From positions 1 to 64,000 of the forward strand of contig NZ_WEZF01000024.1 in assembly GCF_009177065.1 (NCBI RefSeq): a stretch of DNA of 64,000 nt, in the 5' to 3' direction. Both the position numbers and the translations under genes were made by a program. Below the pieces are notes generated by a model. The model did not search any database. It was not told the DNA's origin and saw only the letters and a program-made list of their open reading frames with translations. Positions 8,556 to 17,315 of the stretch are shown piece after piece (within the stretch, counting starts at the first letter, position 1; the number at the start of each line of letters is the position of its first letter). This DNA is from Tautonia marina (GTDB lineage Bacteria; Planctomycetota; Planctomycetia; Isosphaerales; Isosphaeraceae).

Positions 8556-8966
8556 TCAGCGGTTTGAGGCTCCGGATGGCTCGAGCGACCAGGCCAGCTG
8601 CAGCCCCATCGCCGTGGCCAGTCGGTCGAGCGTGGCCACGGTCGGGTTCCGGTTGAGCCCTGTCTCGATTTTGTGGATCGCCGCCCGGTCGATTCCCGAG
8701 ATCGCCGCCAGGTCAGCGTCGCTGAGGCCGAGGCGCAGCCGCTCGGCGCGTAAGGCTACCGCCAGCTCCCGAGCAGGCCAGGGGGCGGGGCCGGCTTCCT
8801 GCTGCGCACGCATTGCGGCGGCGTCTTCCTCGCTCACCTCACCCAACGCCACCAGTTCGCCCAGCGTGATTCCCGGGCGGAACCGGCGATGGATCGTTTC
8901 CTCCTCGGCCCGCTGCTCGGGCGTCCGCTCAATCTGGACGCGATGGGGCAGATCCTCACCGGTCAT
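8556..8966 (-). CDS. XRE-family HTH protein, probable antitoxin
   Basis: A 136-residue protein. Residues about 65-130 form a Cro/C1-type helix-turn-helix (LRAERLRLGLSDADLAAISGI and AAIHKIETG, with TLDRLATAMGL after it). The N-terminal half (RTPEQRAEEETIHRRFRPG) has no known domain; it may be the part that contacts the toxin. The ATG at 8966 overlaps the stop of the toxin-like gene upstream by 4 bp, so the two were once one operon. This arrangement, toxin first and HTH antitoxin second, is common for RelE/HigB/BrnT-like pairs. The next gene downstream in the same direction is hypA, 56 bp away, so the module's promoter may also feed hypAB. Confidence 0.75.
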   Translation of the reverse strand: MTGEDLPHRVQIERTPEQRAEEETIHRRFRPGITLGELVALGEVSEEDAAAMRAQQEAGPAPWPARELAVALRAERLRLGLSDADLAAISGIDRAAIHKIETGLNRNPTVATLDRLATAMGLQLAWSLEPSGASNR

Positions 8967-9248
8967 GGTGCCTGGTCCTTTGGATCGGGTTCGTAAGCGG
9001 TCACCGGCCGCAAGACCATCGGATCGGCCGCAGCAATCTCGTAGACAACAACGATCCAACGCCCGGTGAAGGTAAACCCCGCGACCAGTGGCCGGCCGCT
9101 CGATCGGCTGGTGCGCTCAAAGAGCGTCGTCAGCCAGCAACACCGACTCCACCTCGTCCGGAGAAAGCCCGTGTTCGATGACATGGTGGAGGTTGCCGCT
9201 CAGATCGTCTTCGTCGTCCCAGGCCACGAGCGCATCGGCTCGACGCAT
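8963..9248 (-). pseudogene. BrnT-like toxin gene with an in-frame TGA at a CTT-TGA site
   Basis: From ATG 9248, 43 codons give an acidic start with WDDEDDLSGNLHHVIEHGL and SPDEVESVLLADDAL, then TGA at 9119-9117. Skipping one T at CTT-TGA-G (9122-9116) continues into ERTSRSSGRPLVAGFTF and GRWIVVVYEI, ending VTAYEPDPKDQAP at 8963. Joined, the two parts make about 94 residues with the pattern of small BrnT-like toxins (W-D-x-N, H-x-x-x-H-G, SRSSGRP, GR-x-x-VVYE, VTAYE). Either a one-base insertion has killed the gene, or ribosomes shift +1 here as in prfB. No Shine-Dalgarno-like stimulator is seen just upstream, so I favour a broken gene. The family assignment is by motif memory. Confidence 0.6.
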
Positions 9249-9276
9249 CCGGAGTTCCACGATGAGGAAGGATTGT

Positions 9277-9296
9277 TGTCGTATCTCAATACTACA
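9277..9296. promoter_or_regulatory. Near-perfect 20-bp palindrome upstream of the toxin-like gene
   Basis: TGTCGTAT-CTCA-ATACTACA has 8-bp arms with one mismatch. It ends 29 bp before the toxin-like ATG, in a locally AT-richer stretch, and is the natural place for the HTH protein to bind and repress its own operon. It also contains the stop codon of the hypA fragment. Confidence 0.4.
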
Positions 9297-9447
9297 GCCA
9301 TGGCAGCGCGAAGGCGAGGGCGTCGGCAGCGGCCCCGGAACGCAGGCCGATTCGGAGCCGAACCCGCGTGACCCGGTATGGGGCCGAGCCGGCCATCGCT
9401 TCGGTGACGTGCTGCACCAGGGCCTCGGCGATCGACAGTTCGTGCAT
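9292..9447 (-). pseudogene. Truncated duplicate of hypA
   Basis: An ATG at 9447 opens a 51-codon frame whose first 46 codons match hypA almost exactly (MHELSIAEALV to ADALAF), including the Met-His-Glu nickel terminus. Five unrelated codons (ALPWL) and TAG at 9292 follow. Both zinc-binding CxxC pairs are missing, so the product could not be a working metallochaperone. Unlike intact hypA, it has no good ribosome-binding site. It looks like the remains of a duplication or of an insertion event involving the neighbouring HTH/toxin module. Confidence 0.85.
9310..9447 (-). repeat. hypA 5' repeat, truncated copy
   Basis: Second copy of the 138-bp repeat described at 8362-8499. The 810 bp between the copies hold exactly the HTH/toxin-like module. 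Confidence 0.9.
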
Positions 9448-9775
9448 GATCAAACCAGCGTTCGGGATTCGCGGAGGGCTTCGTTTCGTTGCATTCCCCC
9501 CATGGCGGCCGGGTGAGCCGGGGGCGCCGCATGGGGTACGGCGCTTGCCGCGAATCGAATTGAGGAGTGATGATATCACATGTGATGGCGGTCAGTCCTC
9601 ACCTTCCCCGGTCGTTTCAGCCCCGACCGTTCCCTGCTCAAAAAACATGTTGCAGCTGCCAGGGTGTCGCACTATTGTTTAACGCCAGTCGATGACGGCG
9701 GCGGGCCCTTTGGGTTGGTGGGCCGGAAGACACGGTTGTTCAGGCTCTTTCGAGGTTGCAACGGAGGCGGGGGAA
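9448..9775. other. Intergenic region before the DUF1549 gene
   Basis: A 328-bp spacer between the hypA fragment and the DUF1549 gene. It contains a perfect 12-bp palindrome, ATCACATGTGAT (9575-9586), in an AT-richer patch that may be part of a promoter or operator. A GGAGG at about 9762-9766 is the likely ribosome-binding site for the downstream gene. No gene is recognisable here. Confidence 0.4.
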
Positions 9776-11506
9776 ATGCGAGACCGGGTCAGCTGCGTGC
9801 TCGAGATCCCGATCGCCCTGGTGCTCACCCTGCTGATCGGGAGTTCGACGCCGACGCGGGCCGAGGAGCCGGAGGAACCCTTGCACGAGCGGATTGACCG
9901 GCTCGTGGAGGAGGCCAGCGCGGGGCCGAGGGCCGCGCTGGCGACCGACGGCGAGTTCCTCCGCCGGGTTGTGCTCGACCTGACGGGCACGATCCCCTCG
10001 GCCGAGCAGGCCCGCGCGTTCCTCGATGATCCCTCTCCGTACAAGCGGCAGCGGCTGATCGACGACCTGCTGGCGAGCCCCGGCTATGCGCGGCGGATGC
10101 AATACGTCTTCGACACCATGCTCATGGAGCGCCGCCGCGATCAGCACGTCCCGCGGGCCGACTGGGAAACGTTCCTGTACCGGGCCTTTGCCGAGAATCG
10201 GCCCTACGATCAGCTCGTCCGGGAGATTCTGGCCGCGGATGGTTCCGAGGCCCCCTCGGAACGGGCCCCCGCGAAGTTCGTCCTCGACCGCGGGGCCGAT
10301 CCCGATCTGGTGACCCGTGACCTCGGCCGGATCTTCCTCGGCCGCGATCTGCAGTGCGCCCAGTGCCACGACCACCCCCTGGTCGAGGATTACCTGCAAG
10401 CCCACTACTACGGCCTTCGGGCCTTCCTCGACCGCACGAGCCTGTTCACCGAGCCGGGATCGGGCCGGGTGATGCTGGCCGAGACGGCCGAGGGGGAGAC
10501 GACCTTCCAGTCGGTCTTCCGCAAGAGCGTGACCCACTCGACCGGCCCCCGGATTCTCGACGGCGCCTCGGTCGCCGAGCCGGAATTGCCCGAGGAGGAG
10601 CGTTACGTCGTCGCCCCGGAGAAGGACGTCCGTTCGGTGCCAACCTTCAGCCGCTTCGAGCAGCTCGCCGAGGCGCTGGCCTCCGATGAGGTCGAGCCGT
10701 TCGCCCGCAACGCCGCGAACCGCCTCTGGGCCCTCGTGATGAAGCGAGGGATCTACCACCCGCTCGACCTCGACCACTCGGACAACCCGCCGTCGCATCC
10801 CGAACTGCTCGACCTGCTGACGGCGGAGTTCCGGGCGATGGATTATGATCTCAAGGCATTTCTGCGCGAGCTGGCCCTGACCCGAACCTACCAGCGCTCG
10901 AGCGAGCCGCCCCCGGGCAGCGACGAGGCGGCCAGCGATCCGAGCCGCTTCGCCGTGGCCCTGCTCGCCCCGCTTTCTCCCGAGCAACTGGCCTGGAGCC
11001 TGATGCGCGGATTGGGGGTGGTCGAGCCCCAGGAACGGGCCGTCGAGGCTCAGCTCGATCATGCCGAGGCGTTTCTCTGCGAGGTTTGCCGGGACGATCC
11101 TGATCGTGCGCAGCGCCGCCCCTGGGTCGTCGAGCAGGAGGTCCAGGCGAAGCTCGCCGGCAACGTCACCACCTTCGTGCGCTACTTCGGGGCCACCGAG
11201 GGGCAGCCCGACGATGCCGTCGAGGCGAACGTTCATCAGGCCCTTTTTCTCAGTAACGGCGGACCGGTCCAGAACTGGGTCCAGCCCTCCGGCAGCAACC
11301 TGACCGCCCGCTTGCAGGCGATCGACGATCGGGACGTGCTGGCCGAGCAGCTCTACCTCAGTCTGTTGAGTCGTCGGCCCTCGGCCCAGGAGCGGGCCGA
11401 GGTCGTCGCCTTGCTTGAGGCACGCGGGGCCGACGGGCGATCGGCCGCAATCCGGGATCTCGCCTGGGCGTTGATCACCTCGGCCGAGTTTCGCTTCAAC
11501 CACTGA
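9776..11506 (+). CDS. Secreted DUF1549/DUF1553 protein
   Basis: A 576-residue protein. The start at 9776 (MRDRVSCVLEIPIALVL) gives a clean signal peptide ending near TRAEE and follows a GGAGG site; an in-frame start further upstream would spoil it. DUF1549 follows (RIDRLVEEAS, RRVVLDLTGTIPS, FLDD, YDQLVREIL) and then DUF1553 (NRLWALVMKRGIYHPLDLDHSDNPPSHP). RDLQCAQCHDHP carries a CxxCH motif usual in this family and able to bind haem. These proteins are highly expanded in planctomycetes and found next to DUF1501 genes; their biochemical role is unknown. The N-terminal cytochrome-like domain of longer relatives is lacking. Confidence 0.92.
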   Translation: MRDRVSCVLEIPIALVLTLLIGSSTPTRAEEPEEPLHERIDRLVEEASAGPRAALATDGEFLRRVVLDLTGTIPSAEQARAFLDDPSPYKRQRLIDDLLASPGYARRMQYVFDTMLMERRRDQHVPRADWETFLYRAFAENRPYDQLVREILAADGSEAPSERAPAKFVLDRGADPDLVTRDLGRIFLGRDLQCAQCHDHPLVEDYLQAHYYGLRAFLDRTSLFTEPGSGRVMLAETAEGETTFQSVFRKSVTHSTGPRILDGASVAEPELPEEERYVVAPEKDVRSVPTFSRFEQLAEALASDEVEPFARNAANRLWALVMKRGIYHPLDLDHSDNPPSHPELLDLLTAEFRAMDYDLKAFLRELALTRTYQRSSEPPPGSDEAASDPSRFAVALLAPLSPEQLAWSLMRGLGVVEPQERAVEAQLDHAEAFLCEVCRDDPDRAQRRPWVVEQEVQAKLAGNVTTFVRYFGATEGQPDDAVEANVHQALFLSNGGPVQNWVQPSGSNLTARLQAIDDRDVLAEQLYLSLLSRRPSAQERAEVVALLEARGADGRSAAIRDLAWALITSAEFRFNH

Positions 11507-11622
11507 GCCCCTGAACCGCCGTTTCCGAACACCGGTTGCCCGCGGCGACGCAACGAGACGCTGATCCAATTCGATCCGATCCGGGCTGCGATCCCCCCCC
11601 AATCACTCACGGAGTTCTTCGC

Positions 11623-12915
11623 ATGTGGTGCCCTTACTCGTGCCGGTCGGTCGAGCACGCGGTCTCTCGCAGGGCGTTCCTCGGCGGGGTCGCCGCTGCG
11701 GGGCTTGGGACGGTGGCCGGGTTTGCCGGTCGGCCGATGACGACCCTCGCCAGCGACCTTCAGCGCTCCGGTCGGCAGATTCTCGTCATCTTCCTGGCCG
11801 GCGGTTCGAGTCAGCTCGAAACGTGGGACCCGAAACCGGGGACCGCCACGGGGGGACCGTTTCGGGCGATTGAGACCTCGGTGCCGGGGGTCCGCATCTC
11901 GGAACTCCTGCCCCGAACCGCCCCCTTGATGCACCACCTGGCCTTGCTGCGCGGCCTGAACACCGCGGAGGATGACCACGGCAAGGGGAGTTATCTGATG
12001 CACACCGGCCGGCGCGAGATGCCGGGGCAGGAGCATCCGCACCTCGGATCGCTCGCCGCCCGGTTCCTCGCGCCGGAGAAGGACCCGCTGCCTGGTTACA
12101 TTCACATCACTCCCGGCGGCGGCGGCCTGAGCGGGAAGGACGCGGCCTTCCTCGGTCCCAAGTACGGGGCCCTGGTTCTCGGGAACGGCCAGGCTCCGGC
12201 CCATACCGAGCGTCCGGGAGCGATTGCCGACGCCGAGGATCAGGCGAGGCACACCTTGCGGATGCAACTCGATCACCGCTTTGCCCTGCGGCGGCGGACC
12301 GCCGAGACCGAGGCGTACACGAACTCGTATGAACAGGCGCTCCAATTGATGGAGCGCCGCGAGCTGTTCGATGTCTCCCGGGAACCGGAGCGCGATCAGG
12401 AGCGTTACGGATCGCATGACTTCGGCCGGCATTGCCTGCTCGCCCGCCGGTTGCTCGATGCCGGGGCGACGTTCGTGAAGGTCACCCACTCGAACTACGA
12501 CACGCACAACGAGAACTTCGACTTCCACCTGGAACAGGTTGGCGAGTTCGACATTTCGTTCTCTGCGCTGCTCGGCGATCTGGCCGATCGGGGGATGCTC
12601 GATCGAACGCTCGTCGTCGTGATGTCCGAGTTCGGCCGAACCCCTCGGATCAATCAGTACTATGGCCGGGACCACTGGAGCAAGGCCTGGTCGGTGGCGC
12701 TGGCCGGGGCCGGCATCCAGCGCGGGGTGGTTGTGGGGGAAACGAACGCCGACGGCACCGAGGTGACCGACGGTCAGGTCGGGGGCCACGACCTGTTTCA
12801 CACCTATCTTCGGGCCGTGGGGATCGACCCGGTCGTGGACGAGTTCTCGGTCAACGGCCGCGACTTCCAGATCGCCGACCCGTCCTCGTTCGCCATTGAG
12901 GACCTGCTGGCATGA
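11623..12915 (+). CDS. DUF1501 protein with Tat signal
   Basis: A 430-residue DUF1501 member of the alkaline-phosphatase/sulfatase-like superfamily. The N-terminus has a twin-arginine signal (VSRRAFLGGVAAAG), so a folded, possibly metal-containing protein is exported. Typical stretches follow: LAGGSSQLETWDPKPGT, LLRGLNTAEDDHGKGSYLMHTG, FVKVTHSNYDTHNENF, VVMSEFGRTPRIN, GRDHWSKAWSVALAGAGI and GGHDLFHTYLRAVGI. It follows its usual partner, a DUF1549/1553 gene, by 116 bp and overlaps the WD40 gene by 4 bp (ATGA). The start at 11623 is chosen to place the Tat motif near the N-terminus. Confidence 0.92.
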   Translation: MWCPYSCRSVEHAVSRRAFLGGVAAAGLGTVAGFAGRPMTTLASDLQRSGRQILVIFLAGGSSQLETWDPKPGTATGGPFRAIETSVPGVRISELLPRTAPLMHHLALLRGLNTAEDDHGKGSYLMHTGRREMPGQEHPHLGSLAARFLAPEKDPLPGYIHITPGGGGLSGKDAAFLGPKYGALVLGNGQAPAHTERPGAIADAEDQARHTLRMQLDHRFALRRRTAETEAYTNSYEQALQLMERRELFDVSREPERDQERYGSHDFGRHCLLARRLLDAGATFVKVTHSNYDTHNENFDFHLEQVGEFDISFSALLGDLADRGMLDRTLVVVMSEFGRTPRINQYYGRDHWSKAWSVALAGAGIQRGVVVGETNADGTEVTDGQVGGHDLFHTYLRAVGIDPVVDEFSVNGRDFQIADPSSFAIEDLLA

Positions 12916-14012
12916 CCCGCCGCTTCCCGGACGAACCGGCCGCTCCGGCCCCCGACCCCGCCCCGACCCCGGAACCCTGCGAGGCTTCCGGGGCCGACCC
13001 GACTCAGACGCACGTGGCGAGGGAACTGACCCACGATCGTCCGCTCATCTGCTGTGCCTTCGATCCGACCGGGAGGTTTGTCTTCGCCGGGTCGGAGGAC
13101 CTCACCGTGCGCCGGTGGGATCTCGACGCCGCCGAGGAGCCCACGGCGGTCCCTTTTGCGGCGCATGAGAGCTGGGTCTTCGACCTGGCCTTGACCCCCG
13201 ACGGTCGCACGCTCCTGAGCGCCGGCGGGGATGGCCGGCTGCTCTGGTGGCCGGCGGCGGCCGAAGGGGAGCCGGTCCCCGATCGGCAGGTCGAGGCGCA
13301 CGACGGCTGGGTCCGAGGGGTCACCGTCAGCCTCGATGGGAGGCTCGCGGCCTCGTGCGGTAACGATCGTCGGATCAAGATCTGGTCGATTGAGGACGGG
13401 TCGCTTCTGCACGACCTGACCGGCGCGCACGACAAGCCGATCTATGCCGTCGGCTTTCATCCCGACGGCGAATCCCTCGTCTCGGCCGACCTGGAAGGAC
13501 GGATCGTGGTCTGGGAGGTCGGGTCCGGGCTGCTCCGACACCGGCTCGATGCCTCATCGCTCTACTCGTACAACGCTGGGCAGCAGGTCGATTACGGCGG
13601 GGTCCGCGACCTTGCCTTCAGCCCCTCGGGCGACCGGCTCGCCTGCGCCGGCCTGCTGAACGCGACTAACCCGCTGGGTGCGGTCAATGATCCGGCGGTG
13701 GTCCTGTTCGACGGGCTCCGAGGCGAGCAGATCGGCCTGCTGAAGGCCCAGGGGGGGTTGAAGGGGGTCGCCTGGGGAGTCCGGTTCCACCCTGACGGAT
13801 TTCTCGCCGTCGCCGTGGGAGGCTCCGGCGGCGGACACCTGTTGTTCTATCGTCCCGATCAGCCCGACGAGGAGTTTCACCGCTTCTCCCTTCCGAACAC
13901 GGCCCGCGCGCTCGACCTGCATCCGGACGGTCTCCAACTGGCCACCGCCCACCACGACGGCAAACTCCGGCTCTCCCGAATGCAGCCGCAAGCGCAACCC
14001 GAGGCCTCCTGA
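12912..14012 (+). CDS. WD40 repeat protein
   Basis: A 366-residue protein made of about seven WD40 blades, enough for one propeller; examples are CCAFDPTGRFVFAGSEDLTV, FDLALTPDGRTLLSAGGDGR, VTVSLDGRLAASCGNDRRIK and VGFHPDGESLVSADLEGRIV. The N-terminus is a Pro-rich linker without a signal peptide. The ATG overlaps the end of the DUF1501 gene by 4 bp, so the two are translationally coupled and the propeller probably works with the exported pair, although its own location is unclear. Such trios recur in planctomycetes; the function is not known. Confidence 0.9.
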   Translation: MTRRFPDEPAAPAPDPAPTPEPCEASGADPTQTHVARELTHDRPLICCAFDPTGRFVFAGSEDLTVRRWDLDAAEEPTAVPFAAHESWVFDLALTPDGRTLLSAGGDGRLLWWPAAAEGEPVPDRQVEAHDGWVRGVTVSLDGRLAASCGNDRRIKIWSIEDGSLLHDLTGAHDKPIYAVGFHPDGESLVSADLEGRIVVWEVGSGLLRHRLDASSLYSYNAGQQVDYGGVRDLAFSPSGDRLACAGLLNATNPLGAVNDPAVVLFDGLRGEQIGLLKAQGGLKGVAWGVRFHPDGFLAVAVGGSGGGHLLFYRPDQPDEEFHRFSLPNTARALDLHPDGLQLATAHHDGKLRLSRMQPQAQPEAS

Positions 14013-14293
14013 CCACGTCTCACCCCTCACGGCTCGGCTGAACGATCCGGCGCCGCGGCCGGCCGATCCTCGGGAGGATCGCGGATTCCGGATCGTGGGG
14101 GGGAGCTGCGCCACCCGCGGATCTCTCGGCGTGTGGAGGAGCAAACGCTCGCGATCCCCCTGGAAATGCGGAACAATCGAGGGAGTTCACGCGGATTGCG
14201 ACCGGACGGGTCCGATCCGGGTTCGAGTCCGAACCTCGACCCGGGCGGCGCGAGCAGGCCGTCACCGACGCGTCCGGACTGGGGGGGCGAGCG

Positions 14294-17287
14294 ATGATCC
14301 TCGAAGGATGTCCCTCGGAGCCTCGCTTGATTGCCTACCTGCTGGGTGATCTGGCCGAGGCCGAGTCGGAGCAGATCGCCGAGCACGTGGAGGGCTGCCC
14401 GGCCTGCGAGGCGGCCGCCGATCGCCTGGAGCGGCTGACGGACTCGGTCGTCGCCGCCGTCCGCAGGGGCGGACGAGAGGGAACGGCGGGGGGCCCCGGG
14501 ATGCTCTGGGGCGGCTCGGCTCGAATCCCGGAACGGCGGTCGGGGGGAATCCGAGAGGAGGCCCCCCCGGAGGTTCCGGGCTTCGAGGTGCTCGGCCTGC
14601 TCGGTCGGGGGGGGATGGGGGCCGTCTTCGAGGCCCGACAGCTTCGACTCGGCCGGAAGGTCGCCCTGAAGGTGGTGACCATTGGGGAGGCGTCGGCGTA
14701 CGACCGCTTTCGTGCCGAGGCCGAGGCGATCGCGGCCTTGAGGCACCCGAATATCGTGCAGATCTTTGAGGTGGGCGAGTCGTCGGGGAGGCCCTACGTC
14801 GCGCTCGAGCTGATCGAAGGAGGCTCGCTCGACCGGGTTCTTGCCGGTCGGCCGCTGCCTGCTCGACGAGCGGCCGAGCTGTCCCGGTCCCTGGCGCTGG
14901 CCGTCGGGCACGCCCACGCCCGGGGGATTATCCATCGAGACCTGAAACCGGCGAACATCCTGCTCGCCCCGCCGGCCGAGCCGGGCGGTCCCCCCGTGCC
15001 GAAGGTCACGGACTTCGGCATCGCCAAGCGGATGGAGGAGGCCGGGGGGCCGACCCGGGAGGGCGACCTGCTCGGCACGCCCGCCTCGATGGCTCCGGAG
15101 CAGGCGACCGGCGACCTGGACCGGATCGGCCCGGCGACCGACGTCTACGGGCTGGGCGTGATCCTCTACGAGATGCTCACCGGCCAGGTGCCCTTCCGGG
15201 GGACCGACGCGATCGAGACCCTGCTCTTGATCCGGACCCAGGAGCCGGTCTCGCCCCGGCGGCTCAACCCGAAACTGCCGAGAGACCTGGAGACAATCTG
15301 CCTGAAATGCCTGGAGAAGGAGCCGGCCCGCCGCTACGCCTCGGCCGAGGCGCTGGCCGAGGACCTGCGCCGCTACCTCTCGTCCGAGACGATCACCGCC
15401 CGCCCGGCCACGGGGCTGGAACGGGCCGGTAAGTGGGCCCGCCGTCGGCCGTCGGCCGCGACGGCGCTGGGGGTCTCGGCCGTCGCCCTGCTCGCCCTGA
15501 TCGCGGGCGGAGCGTATTACAATGCCCGGCTCCGAAGTGCCCTGCAGGAGACCCGGGAGGCCAAGGACGAGGCGGTCGAGAGCCTCGCCAGCTCCGAATC
15601 GAGCTATCAGCTTGCCCGGCGAGCCGTGGACCGGTTCCTGATCCAGATCAGCGAGTCCGTCCTCTTCGAAGAGCCGGGGATGCTCGCTCTGCGCAATGAG
15701 CTGCTCGGCGAGGCCCGGGACTTTTTCCAGGAATTCATTGAGATCCGCGAGGATGATCCCCGAGCCACCCGGGACCTGGCCAGGGCGCTGACCAGCTACG
15801 GCGTGATTCAGTGGCGATTCGGCGAGCTTGACGAGGCCATCACCGGGCTTCAGCGGGCCGTTGATCTGCTCGTCACGCTCGACGATGGGCGAGGGCTGGA
15901 GCCTGAGGAGCGGGCCGAACTGGCGAGGGCGCTCTGGCACCTGGGTCAGGTCCGCGAGTTCGCCGGGCGTCGCGACGCGGCGATCAGCACGATCGAGCGG
16001 GCGATCGTCGAGGGGGACGCGGTCCTCCGAGCGGCCCCCCAGGCCGTCGAGACGCTGATCGACCTGGCTGAGGCCAGAACGTTCCTTGCCGGCTTCGAGC
16101 GGGATTCCGGCCGATACGAGGCGAGTCAGGCCTTTCTGGATGCCGCCGCGAGGCGTCTCCAGACAATTCCCGAGGCGTTCGATTCGAGGAGACTTGAGGA
16201 CGCCTGGCTCGGGATCTTCAACCTGGAAGGGCAGATTGCCTGGTATCGCGGTGACTTCGACGCGTCCCTGGAGGCGCACGGGAAGGTGTTGGAGCGGTCC
16301 CGGACACGGCTCCAGCAATTCCCCGGGTCAAGTCACTGGAGAGACCGGGTCGCCGGAGCATTGAACAACGTCGCCTCGTGTGAGATGAAGCTCGGCCGAC
16401 TGGAGCACGCCGCCGAGATGATGGAGGAGTCGTTGCAACTTCACCGCGAGCTGGCCATGTACGAGCCGGAATCGGTCGAAACGGCAACCCAGCTGGCCGC
16501 CTCGCTGGGCAACCTGGCCGCCATCCGGGATCGACTGGGCCAGCCCGACAAGGTCGAGGAGGTCCTGCGCGAGGCGGTGGCGATCCAGCAAAGCCTCGCG
16601 GACGCGGCCCCCGGCAATACGATGTGGGCCTACCACCTGGCGGCCAGCCACGGCAACCTCGGCAACGCCCTGCTGGGCAGCGGGCGGCACGAGGACGCGC
16701 TCGAGGAATTTCGACGGTCGGTCGAGGTCGCCTCGGACGTGCTCGATCGGCAGCCGCAGAACGCGATGATCCGCAACGTGGTCCGCAACGGGGCCTGGGG
16801 CGAGGCCGATTGCCTGGTCGCCCTGGGAAGGCCGGGGGAGGCCGTCTCCGCCTTCGACCGGGCGTTCGAGGTTGCGGACGGATACGCCCGCAAGGAGATC
16901 CGGGCCTTCCGGGCGGCGGCCCTGGCCAGGGACGGAGCGTTCGATCGGGCGCTGGCCGAGGCGATCACCGTGATCCAGGAGGCCGAGGGGGACAAGCCCT
17001 TGCGCCTGCTGGCCGCCGAGGCGATCGCGTCGCTGACATCCCTCAAACGCACCCCCCGGGCCGGTGAGATGGCCAGGCTCGCGCTGCAAATCGTCTCGGA
17101 CCTGAACGCCGAGGGGTTGCTGAGCCGGGCCGACCTGATGCGGGGCGGTCTCGAACCGCTCCGCAATCATCCCGCGTTCCGGGATCTCCTGCTCGATGTC
17201 GGCTTCCCGGCCGATCCCTTCGCCCGCCGACCCGGATCGGATCTTGAGATTGCCGGTTCGGGGAGGCTCGATGAGCCTGCCCCCTGA
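14294..17287 (+). CDS. PKN-type Ser/Thr kinase with zinc-finger-like N-terminus and TPR-like repeats
   Basis: A 997-residue protein. Residues 6-37 carry Cys6, His31, Cys35 and Cys38 in a zf-HC2-like arrangement (AEHVEGCPAC) as in anti-sigma factors. The kinase domain covers about 97-360: glycine loop GRGGMGAVF (104-112), Lys126, HRDLKPAN (214-221), DFG (240-242) and APEQ (267-270), so it should be active. One membrane span follows at about 388-410 (GVSAVALLALIAGGAYY). The rest is helical with TPR-like repeats and is predicted to lie outside the cytoplasm. The preceding 281-bp gap has no sigma-factor gene, although this architecture often follows one; an ECF sigma gene lies across the convergent surface-protein gene. 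Confidence 0.92.
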   Translation: MILEGCPSEPRLIAYLLGDLAEAESEQIAEHVEGCPACEAAADRLERLTDSVVAAVRRGGREGTAGGPGMLWGGSARIPERRSGGIREEAPPEVPGFEVLGLLGRGGMGAVFEARQLRLGRKVALKVVTIGEASAYDRFRAEAEAIAALRHPNIVQIFEVGESSGRPYVALELIEGGSLDRVLAGRPLPARRAAELSRSLALAVGHAHARGIIHRDLKPANILLAPPAEPGGPPVPKVTDFGIAKRMEEAGGPTREGDLLGTPASMAPEQATGDLDRIGPATDVYGLGVILYEMLTGQVPFRGTDAIETLLLIRTQEPVSPRRLNPKLPRDLETICLKCLEKEPARRYASAEALAEDLRRYLSSETITARPATGLERAGKWARRRPSAATALGVSAVALLALIAGGAYYNARLRSALQETREAKDEAVESLASSESSYQLARRAVDRFLIQISESVLFEEPGMLALRNELLGEARDFFQEFIEIREDDPRATRDLARALTSYGVIQWRFGELDEAITGLQRAVDLLVTLDDGRGLEPEERAELARALWHLGQVREFAGRRDAAISTIERAIVEGDAVLRAAPQAVETLIDLAEARTFLAGFERDSGRYEASQAFLDAAARRLQTIPEAFDSRRLEDAWLGIFNLEGQIAWYRGDFDASLEAHGKVLERSRTRLQQFPGSSHWRDRVAGALNNVASCEMKLGRLEHAAEMMEESLQLHRELAMYEPESVETATQLAASLGNLAAIRDRLGQPDKVEEVLREAVAIQQSLADAAPGNTMWAYHLAASHGNLGNALLGSGRHEDALEEFRRSVEVASDVLDRQPQNAMIRNVVRNGAWGEADCLVALGRPGEAVSAFDRAFEVADGYARKEIRAFRAAALARDGAFDRALAEAITVIQEAEGDKPLRLLAAEAIASLTSLKRTPRAGEMARLALQIVSDLNAEGLLSRADLMRGGLEPLRNHPAFRDLLLDVGFPADPFARRPGSDLEIAGSGRLDEPAP

Positions 17288-17315
17288 ACCGCTCCCCAAA
17301 CCCGAGACGAGAGGA

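Noticed and set aside
8362-9447. An insertion sequence or integron explaining the hypA duplication
   Set aside because: No transposase, terminal inverted repeats or short target duplications were seen around the module; only the 138-bp direct repeat is evident.
9575-9586. ATCACATGTGAT as a CRP-type site
   Set aside because: It is a perfect palindrome, but the spacing of the TCACA and TGTGA halves does not fit the CRP consensus, so it is only recorded as a palindrome.
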